Positions 15,339 through 21,603 of a stretch of DNA of 21,603 bases are shown piece after piece; within the stretch, counting starts at the first letter, position 1, and each line of letters opens with the position of its first letter. Source of the DNA: CADEEN01 sp035716845 (GTDB lineage: Bacteria; Pseudomonadota; Gammaproteobacteria; Burkholderiales; Burkholderiaceae_C); contig DASTJE010000072.1 in assembly GCA_035716845.1 (NCBI GenBank), forward strand, positions 1-21,603. The letters run 5' to 3'. The translations under genes were made by a program, and so were the position numbers. The notes beneath the pieces are model-generated. The model was not told the origin of the DNA, ran no database searches, and was given only the letters and a program-made list of their open reading frames with translations.

Positions 15339-16988
15339 TCAAGCGGGCAGCGCGCGCTCGAGCAGGGCGTCGAAGTCGGTGTCTGCGGCGAGCAGGCCGA
15401 ACGCATCGCTGCCCTCGGCCAGGCGCGCGTGGCAGAAGGCGGCGAAGAGGGCGTCGCCGGCCTGGCGGCGCAGCAGCGCCGCCTGCACCAGCACGGCCAC
15501 GTCGCGCGCCAGGCGGCGCGCGCCGGCCTCCTCCACGGCGCCGTCCAGGCGCGCCGGCAGCGACGCGGCCAGGCGGTCGAAGGCCGCGTGCCCGCCGCGC
15601 CCCGGGGCCAGCTCCCCGGCCAGCGCCTCGGCGACGTCGGCGCTGCGCAGCGCGCGCAGCAGGTCGAGCGCCTGGATGTTGCCCGCGCCCTCCCAGATCG
15701 AGTTCACCGGCATCTCGCGGTAGATGCGCGCCATCACGCCCTGGCCGCCCTCCTCGACGTAGCCGTTGCCGCCCAGGCACTCCATCGCCTCCTGCGCGAA
15801 GGCCGCCCCGCGCTTGCAGATCCAGAACTTGGCGATCGGCGTGAGCACGCGCCGCAGGGCGCGCTCGGACGGCGGCCCGCCGTGCTCGCTGGCGTCGACC
15901 GCGCGCGCCAGGCGCAGCGCCAGCGCCGTGGCGGCCTCGCTTTCCAGTGCCAGGTCGGCCAGCACGTTCTTCATCAGCGCGTGTTCGGCCAGGCGGCGCC
16001 CGAAGGCCATGCGCTCGCGCGCGTGGTGCAGCGCCAGCGTGAACGCCGCACGCATCAGGCCGGCGCTGCCGAGCGCGCAGTCCAGGCGCGTGAGCGCCCC
16101 CATGGCCAGGATCTGCGGCACGCCGCGGCCCTCGTCGCCCACGCGCCAGCCGATCACGTCGCCCGCGAACTCGACCTCGGCGCTGGCGTTGGCGTGGTTG
16201 CCGAGCTTGTCCTTCAGGCGCTCGATGCGGATCGGGTTGACGCAGCCGTCCGGCCGCCAGCGCGGCACGAGGAAGCAGGTCAGGCCGCCCGGCGCCTGCG
16301 CCAGCACCAGGAAGGCATCGCACATGGGCGCCGAGAAGAACCACTTGTGTCCCGTCAGCCGATAGGCCTCGCCCCAGGCGGTGGAACCCTCGGGCAGCGC
16401 GCGCGTGGTGTTGGTGCGCACGTCCGAGCCGCCTTGCTTCTCGGTCATGCCCATGCCCATCGTCACCGCCGCCTTGTGGTCGTACGGCACGGGGCGCGGG
16501 TCGTAGGCGGTGGCGGCCAGGCGCGGCGTCCAGGCGGCGGCGAGCGCCGGGTTGTCGCGCAGCGCCGGCGTGACGGCATAGGTCATCGACACCGGGCACA
16601 GCACCGAGGGCTCGAGCTCGGTGAAAAGCATGAAGGCCGCGGCGCGCTCGACATGCGCCCCCGGGCCGAGCGACCAGGGCGTGCCGTGCAGGCCCTGCGC
16701 CAGCGCCGCACCCATCAGCGCGTGGTAACTGGGGTGGAACTCGACCTGGTCGATGCGGCGCCCCTGCCGATCGTGGCTGACCAGCTGCGGCCGGTGCAGG
16801 TTGGCCAGGCGCGCATGGGTGTGCATCGACTCGCTGCCGACCACGGCGCCGAGCGCCGACAGGCGTGCCGTGTCCAGGCCCGGCGCGTGCACGCGCAGCG
16901 CGGCCTGCAGGGCCGGATGACGCTCGAACACGTTGACGCCGCTCCAGGGCGTGCTCTGGTTGAAGACTTCGTGCGTACCGGTGCTCAT
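15339..16988 (-). CDS. aidB: AidB-type acyl-CoA dehydrogenase family flavoprotein
   Basis: 549 residues; the E. coli AidB has about 541 and aligns in memory along its full length. Shared strings are HEVFNQ at the N-terminus, MGMGMTEKQGGSDVRTNTTR, GHKWFFSAPMCDAFLVLAQ, RLKDKLGNHANAS and REMPVNSIWEGAGNI. The last holds the catalytic-position Glu433. AidB binds FAD and double-stranded DNA and is induced by alkylating stress in E. coli; isovaleryl-CoA dehydrogenase activity has been reported as weak. The start at 16988 overlaps the acetyltransferase stop (ATGA) and has GGAGGG upstream; an in-frame ATG at 17003 is less likely. Here it sits in an acyl-CoA operon, so a metabolic role is also possible. 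Confidence 0.92.
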   Translation of the reverse strand: MSTGTHEVFNQSTPWSGVNVFERHPALQAALRVHAPGLDTARLSALGAVVGSESMHTHARLANLHRPQLVSHDRQGRRIDQVEFHPSYHALMGAALAQGLHGTPWSLGPGAHVERAAAFMLFTELEPSVLCPVSMTYAVTPALRDNPALAAAWTPRLAATAYDPRPVPYDHKAAVTMGMGMTEKQGGSDVRTNTTRALPEGSTAWGEAYRLTGHKWFFSAPMCDAFLVLAQAPGGLTCFLVPRWRPDGCVNPIRIERLKDKLGNHANASAEVEFAGDVIGWRVGDEGRGVPQILAMGALTRLDCALGSAGLMRAAFTLALHHARERMAFGRRLAEHALMKNVLADLALESEAATALALRLARAVDASEHGGPPSERALRRVLTPIAKFWICKRGAAFAQEAMECLGGNGYVEEGGQGVMARIYREMPVNSIWEGAGNIQALDLLRALRSADVAEALAGELAPGRGGHAAFDRLAASLPARLDGAVEEAGARRLARDVAVLVQAALLRRQAGDALFAAFCHARLAEGSDAFGLLAADTDFDALLERALPA

Positions 16989-17431
16989 CGCGCGGCCCTC
17001 CACATCTCGAGGTGAGGGATGTCGTCCTCGAGGTAGCCCTCACCGACGCGACGGTAGCCGAAGGCTTCGTAGAAGCGCTCGAGATGCGCCTGCGCGCTGA
17101 TGCGGTTGCCGCAGCCGGGGAACAGACGGTCGTGCCCGGCCACGCCCTCGGCCACCAGCGCACGGCCCAGGCCGGTGCCGCGCGTCTCGGGCGTCGTCAC
17201 GACGCGCCCGATCGACGGCTCGTCGAACTTGGCGCCCGGGTCGACCAGGCGCAGGTAGGCCGCCAGCGCCCCGCCCTCGTCACGGCCCAGCAGGTGCCAG
17301 GCCCGACGGTCGAGGCCGTCCGGGTCCAGGTAGGGGCCCTGTTCCAGCACGAAGACGCGGCAGCGCAGTTGCAGCGCGTCGTACAGACCGTCGACGCCGA
17401 GCTGTTCGAAGCGGTGCCAGGTCCAGCGCAC
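16985..17431 (-). CDS. elaA: ElaA-type GNAT acetyltransferase
   Basis: 148 residues (E. coli ElaA 153). GNAT enzymes transfer an acyl group from acyl-CoA to an amine. ElaA-like features are the LQLRCRVFVLEQGPYLDPDG segment near the N-terminus, the acetyl-CoA pyrophosphate loop in VTTPETRGTGLGRAL, then AQAHLERFYEAFGYRRVGEG and EDDIPHLEMW at the end. The start codon is GTG (17431), 4 bases after the stop of the CurA-like gene, without a strong ribosome site, so coupling to the preceding gene is likely. The acceptor substrate is unknown. Confidence 0.9.
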   Translation of the reverse strand: MRWTWHRFEQLGVDGLYDALQLRCRVFVLEQGPYLDPDGLDRRAWHLLGRDEGGALAAYLRLVDPGAKFDEPSIGRVVTTPETRGTGLGRALVAEGVAGHDRLFPGCGNRISAQAHLERFYEAFGYRRVGEGYLEDDIPHLEMWRAAR

Positions 17432-17435
17432 GGCG

Positions 17436-18455
17436 TCAGATCAGCTTCACCAGCTGCTTGCCGAAATTGCGGCCCTCGAGCAGGCCGAGGAAGGCCTCGG
17501 GGGCGCCGGCGATGCCCAGGGCGACGGTCTCGCGGTACCTGAGCCGGCCCGTCGCGACGAGGCCGCCCAGCTCGGCCAGCGCCTGCGGCCACAGGTCCAT
17601 GCGCTCGCTGACGATGAAGCCCTGGATCTTCATGCGGTTGACGAGGATCAGCGACGGGTGGGCCATCGGCAGCGGCTCGCCGTTGTAGCCGGCGATCATG
17701 CCGCACACCGCGATGCGCGAGAACGCGTTGGCGCGCAGCATCACCGCGTCGAGGATCAGGCCGCCGACGTTCTCGAAGTGGCCGTCGATGCCACCCGGGC
17801 AGGCCTCCTTGAGGGCCACCGAGAGCGACTTCAGGTCGGGGTGCCGCTTGTAGTCGATGCAGGCATCGAAGCCGAGCTCCTCGACCACGTAGCGGCACTT
17901 GTCGGGGCCGCCGGCCAGGCCCACCGCGCGGCAGCCGCGCGCCTTGGCGAGCTGGCCCACGGCGCCGCCCACCGCGCCCGAGGCGGCGCTGACCACCACC
18001 GTCTCGCCGGCCTTGGGCTCGATGATCTGCGTCAGCCCCATCCATGCGGTGACGCCGGGCATGCCCACCGCGCCGAGATAGGCCGAGAGCGGGATGCGCG
18101 AGGTGTCGACCTTGTGCAGCGCGCCGCGCTGCGCCGCATCGACGACCGAATACTCCTGCCAGCCGCCCATGCCCACCACCGCGTCGCCGACGGCGTACTG
18201 CGGATGGCGCGAGGCCACCACCTCGCCGGCGGTGCCGCCGATCATCACTGCGTCGAGCGGCTGCGGCTGCGCGTAGCTCTTGCCCTCGCTCATGCGGCCG
18301 CGCATGTACGGGTCCAGGCTCAGGTAATGGTGGCGCACCAGCACCTGGCCGTCGGCGAGCGCGGGCAGCGGCGCCTCGACGAGGCGGAAGTTGTCGACAG
18401 CGGGCTTGCCGGCCGGGCGGGAGGCCAGCAGCCACTGGCGGTTGGTCGTGCTCAT
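17436..18455 (-). CDS. NADP-dependent MDR oxidoreductase, CurA-like
   Basis: 339-residue medium-chain reductase of the leukotriene B4 dehydrogenase/CurA group, which reduces the C=C bond of enones with NADPH and needs no zinc. Features are NRQWLLASRPAGKP at the N-terminus, the YLSLDPYMRGRM signature, the Rossmann motif AASGAVGGAVGQLAK, FENVGG, and RMKIQGFIVSE near the C-terminus. E. coli CurA (curcumin reductase, YncB) has the same layout. A strong AAGGAG site overlaps the thioesterase stop 4 bases upstream of the ATG. In this operon it could reduce enoyl or enone intermediates. Confidence 0.93.
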   Translation of the reverse strand: MSTTNRQWLLASRPAGKPAVDNFRLVEAPLPALADGQVLVRHHYLSLDPYMRGRMSEGKSYAQPQPLDAVMIGGTAGEVVASRHPQYAVGDAVVGMGGWQEYSVVDAAQRGALHKVDTSRIPLSAYLGAVGMPGVTAWMGLTQIIEPKAGETVVVSAASGAVGGAVGQLAKARGCRAVGLAGGPDKCRYVVEELGFDACIDYKRHPDLKSLSVALKEACPGGIDGHFENVGGLILDAVMLRANAFSRIAVCGMIAGYNGEPLPMAHPSLILVNRMKIQGFIVSERMDLWPQALAELGGLVATGRLRYRETVALGIAGAPEAFLGLLEGRNFGKQLVKLI

Positions 18456-18459
18456 CGGT

Positions 18460-18924
18460 TCACTCCTTGCGGTGCATGTCGGTGCCGGCCGTGCGCTGCA
18501 GGTCCTTCGTGTGGCGCCCCTTGGCGGGCAGCTTGCGCAGGTACTTGAAGGTGCCGGTGGCGTGGGCGCACAGGTGGCCCTCCTCGTCCTGCACCTCGGC
18601 CTGGCAGAAGGCCATCGTGGTGCTGCGGTGGAGCAGGCGCCCGATGGCCACCAGGCGGCCCTCGGCCGGGCGCATGAAGCTGGTCTTCATCTCGACCGTC
18701 ACCACGCCGGGCCCCTGCCCCGGCTCCTCGGCATGCAGGCTGCGTGCGGCATGGGCCATCGCCACGTCGAGCATCGTCATCAGCACGCCGCCGTGCGCCA
18801 CGGCCCAGGAGTTCAGGTGCGCGGTCGCGAGGTCGACGCGGATCTCGGCCATGCCGTGGTCGAAGCGGTGCAGTTCGAGGCCGAGCTGCTCGACGAAGGG
18901 GATCTGGACGGGAAACTTCAGCAT
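18460..18924 (-). CDS. PaaI-type hotdog thioesterase
   Basis: 154 residues, single hotdog fold. PaaI-family enzymes hydrolyse acyl-CoA thioesters and release CoA. The hallmark is AVAHGGVLMTMLDVAMAHAA, where the HGG loop precedes the long central helix. Conserved strands follow (VTVEMKTSFMRPAEGRLVA, then MAFCQAEVQDEEG and LCAHATGTFKYL). The start at 18924 (MLKFPVQIPF) is preferred because it lies 13 bases after the SDR stop; the frame is open to 18972 but that would overlap the SDR. The stop lies 4 bases from the CurA-like ATG. Confidence 0.9.
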   Translation of the reverse strand: MLKFPVQIPFVEQLGLELHRFDHGMAEIRVDLATAHLNSWAVAHGGVLMTMLDVAMAHAARSLHAEEPGQGPGVVTVEMKTSFMRPAEGRLVAIGRLLHRSTTMAFCQAEVQDEEGHLCAHATGTFKYLRKLPAKGRHTKDLQRTAGTDMHRKE

Positions 18925-18937
18925 CGCATCGACCCGT

Positions 18938-19729
<792 letters not shown>

Positions 19730-19754
19730 GGCCTGGGGTCTCCGGAAGAAAGCT

Positions 19755-19937
19755 TCACTGCATGCGCGAGCGCACGACGATCAGGACGACGCCGAGGGCC
19801 GCCGCCGCAGCGCCGCCGGTGAGCAGCAGTTCGCCCCAGGGCCCGCGCACCGGGCTCAGGAACCAACCCAGGCAGGCGGCCAGCAGGCCGCCGTAGATGA
19901 GGACCCAGCTCCAGGTCTCGAGGCGTTGCTTGCTCAT
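19755..19937 (-). CDS. Small two-span membrane protein, unknown function
   Basis: 60 residues, MSKQRLETW at the N-terminus. Two hydrophobic helices at about 11-28 and 37-55 are joined by a short loop (PVRGPWGE), predicting a hairpin in the inner membrane, with the C-terminal RSRMQ on the same side as the N-terminus. I do not recognise a family. The start at 19937 lies 8 bases after the acyl-CoA dehydrogenase stop, and the next SDR begins 25 bases after its stop. It is therefore embedded in the operon. An in-frame upstream ATG at 19955 would overlap the preceding gene and is less likely. Confidence 0.7.
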   Translation of the reverse strand: MSKQRLETWSWVLIYGGLLAACLGWFLSPVRGPWGELLLTGGAAAAALGVVLIVVRSRMQ

Positions 19938-19945
19938 CGTCGGTG

Positions 19946-21603
19946 TCAGAACCATTCGTCGCGCATGGTGCGGCAGGTGGCGTCGCGCGAGGCCACCACC
20001 GAGAGCCAGGCCGTCGTCTTGGGCAGCTCGTGGAGGAAGAAGTATCGTGCCGCTGCGCGCTGCCCCTGCGCATGGTCGTCGTCACGGCCCGCGGTGGCCA
20101 GTGCCACGTCGAGCCAGATCCACGCCAGCACCGTGTGGCCGAAGGCCTGCAGGTAAGGCGTCGCGTTGGCCAGCGCCTCCTCGGGCACGCCGCCGACCCA
20201 GGCCGCCTTGGTGGCCGCGCCCAGCGCCTGCAGCGCGGCGGCCAGCGCGGGCGCATGCAACGCCAGGCCCTCGACATGACCGGCCCGCTCGATCGTGGCG
20301 TTGATGCGCGCGGCCAGCCGCCGGAGGGCGGCGCCGCCGTCGTGCACCACCTTGCGGCCCAGCAGGTCGAGCGCCTGGATGCCGTGCGTGCCCTCGTGGA
20401 TCATGTTCAGCCGCTGGTCGCGCCAGTACTGCTCGACCGGAAAGTCACGCGTGTAGCCGTAGCCGCCGTGCACCTGGATGGCCAGGCTGTTGCCCTCCAG
20501 GCACCACTCGCTGGGCCAGCTCTTGGCCACCGGCGTCAGCAGTTCCAGCAGCAGGCCCGCCTCCTGCGCCGCAGCGGCGTCGCCGGTGCGCTGCTCGTCG
20601 ACCAGGCGCGCGCAATACAGCAGCAACGCCAGCGCGCCCTCGGCATAGGCCTTCTGCGCCAGCAGCATGCGCTTGACATCGGCGTGCTCGACGATCGGCA
20701 CCTGCGGCTGCGCGGCGTCCTTGCCGGCGCCGGTGAGCGGTCGCCCCTGCGTGCGTTGCCGCGCATAGGCCAGCGAGGCCTCGAAGCCGGCCATGCCGAG
20801 CATCGCGGCGCACAGGCCGATGGCGATGCGCGCCTCGTTCATCATGTGGAACATGGCCTTCAGGCCCTCGCCCGGCGCCCCGACGAGGTAGCCCACCGCG
20901 CCGGCGCGGCCGCCGGGGCGGTGCCGGCCCTCGCCGAAATTGAGCAGCGTGTTGGGCGTGCCGCGCCAGCCGCACTTGTGGTTGAGGCCCGCCAGCGCCA
21001 CGTCGTTGCGCTCGCCGGTGAGATGTCCGTCGGCACCGACCAGCCACTTGGGCACGATGAACAGCGAGATGCCCCGCGTGCCGGGCACGAGGGCCCCGTC
21101 GGGCCCCGGGATCTTGGCCAGCACCAGGTGCACGATGTTCTCGGTCAGTTCGTGCTCGCCGGCCGAGATCCACATCTTGTGGCCGGCGAGGCGGTAGCGC
21201 GGGCCCAGCGCATCGGCCTCGAAGCCCGGACCGTCGGGCACGGCGCGCGTGGCGATGTCCGACAGGCTGGAGCCGGCCTGCGGCTCCGACAGGCACATCG
21301 TGCCGGACCAGCGGCCTTCGAACTCGGCGCGCGCGAACACCTGCCGCTGGCGCTCGCTGCCGTGGGCCAGCAGCAGGTTGGCGTTGCCCACCGTCAGCAG
21401 CCCGGCGCCAATGCTGACCGAGGCCTTGGCGAAGAAGGCGTTGCCCGCCGCTTCGACGGTATAGGGCAGGTTCATGCCGCCCCACGATTCGTCCTGCGAG
21501 GCGGCGAGCATGCCGCTGCCGGCATAGGCGCGCCAGGCCTCGTGCGTGGCCGGCGGCAGCACGACGCGCTCGCCCCCGGGGCCGGTGTCCATGCGCGGCT
21601 CCT
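19946..21603 (-). CDS. Acyl-CoA dehydrogenase, DmdC-like (5' end outside window)
   Basis: FAD enzyme of the acyl-CoA dehydrogenase superfamily. About 551 residues are visible and the frame runs off the window end, so about 40-50 N-terminal residues are missing. An in-frame ATG at 21592 has an AGGAG-like stretch upstream, but a start there would remove part of the N-terminal domain, so it is probably internal. Motifs are MCLSEPQAGSSLSDI, GHKMWISAGEHELTENIVHL, MMNEARIAIGL and the loop with the catalytic-position Glu in MIHEGTHGIQALDLLG. The length, the GEH-x-LTENIVHLVLA string and the C-terminal extension match the 3-methylmercaptopropionyl-CoA dehydrogenase (DmdC)-like group. Many in that group act on other acyl-CoAs, so no symbol is given. 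First visible gene of the minus-strand operon. Confidence 0.92.
   Translation of the reverse strand, partial: EPRMDTGPGGERVVLPPATHEAWRAYAGSGMLAASQDESWGGMNLPYTVEAAGNAFFAKASVSIGAGLLTVGNANLLLAHGSERQRQVFARAEFEGRWSGTMCLSEPQAGSSLSDIATRAVPDGPGFEADALGPRYRLAGHKMWISAGEHELTENIVHLVLAKIPGPDGALVPGTRGISLFIVPKWLVGADGHLTGERNDVALAGLNHKCGWRGTPNTLLNFGEGRHRPGGRAGAVGYLVGAPGEGLKAMFHMMNEARIAIGLCAAMLGMAGFEASLAYARQRTQGRPLTGAGKDAAQPQVPIVEHADVKRMLLAQKAYAEGALALLLYCARLVDEQRTGDAAAAQEAGLLLELLTPVAKSWPSEWCLEGNSLAIQVHGGYGYTRDFPVEQYWRDQRLNMIHEGTHGIQALDLLGRKVVHDGGAALRRLAARINATIERAGHVEGLALHAPALAAALQALGAATKAAWVGGVPEEALANATPYLQAFGHTVLAWIWLDVALATAGRDDDHAQGQRAAARYFFLHELPKTTAWLSVVASRDATCRTMRDEWF

Noticed and set aside
21592..21603. 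AGGAG-like site and ATG at the window end, considered as the true start of the acyl-CoA dehydrogenase
   Set aside because: The family extends about 40-50 residues further N-terminally and the frame stays open to the window edge, so this is probably internal.

Overview
The window is GC-rich, has dense, consistent codon usage, and looks like a chromosomal segment from a betaproteobacterium, most likely order Burkholderiales. The reasons are a Bug-type (tripartite tricarboxylate transporter) periplasmic binding protein, a Dpp-type peptide importer, a catabolic cluster rich in acyl-CoA dehydrogenases and SDRs, and 4-base ATGA overlaps throughout. The order-level assignment is inference. No rRNA, tRNA, CRISPR array, intact mobile element or prophage gene was seen.

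Layout. (1) Positions 1-5203, plus strand: a dipeptide ABC importer in the order dppB (cut by the window edge), dppC, dppD, dppF, dppA, closed by a strong hairpin at 5224-5245. (2) 5274-8522, minus strand: tex (transcription accessory protein), a small one-span membrane protein, and a lipoprotein Cu/Zn superoxide dismutase, probably one transcript. (3) 8623-9606, plus strand: acylphosphatase, then dodecin with a 70-residue partner of unknown function. (4) 9607-10176: a gene-poor gap holding a decayed C-terminal scrap of an IS91-like transposase. (5) 10177-13799, minus strand: an orphan Bug-type binding protein, an MFS transporter, an aldo/keto reductase and an OsmC-family protein. A repeat and dyad lie upstream of the first gene and may be an operator. 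(6) 13923-21603, minus strand: nine tightly packed genes, namely a DmdC-like acyl-CoA dehydrogenase (cut by the window edge), a two-span 60-residue membrane protein, an SDR, a PaaI-type thioesterase, a CurA-like NADP-dependent reductase, an ElaA-type acetyltransferase, an AidB-type acyl-CoA dehydrogenase, a second SDR and an ASCH-domain protein.

How the genes fit together. Region 1 imports di/oligopeptides. Region 6 reads as an acyl-CoA oxidation or detoxification operon: two FAD dehydrogenases, two NAD(P)-dependent SDRs, an enone-type reductase and a hotdog thioesterase. Region 5 resembles a small uptake and redox-stress unit. I found no clear evidence for a wholly new multi-gene system. The least explained items are the small membrane protein inside the acyl-CoA operon, the dodecin partner, the candidate operator at 13852-13891, the transposase scrap, and a Dpp ATPase that has lost one cysteine of its C-terminal four-Cys motif.
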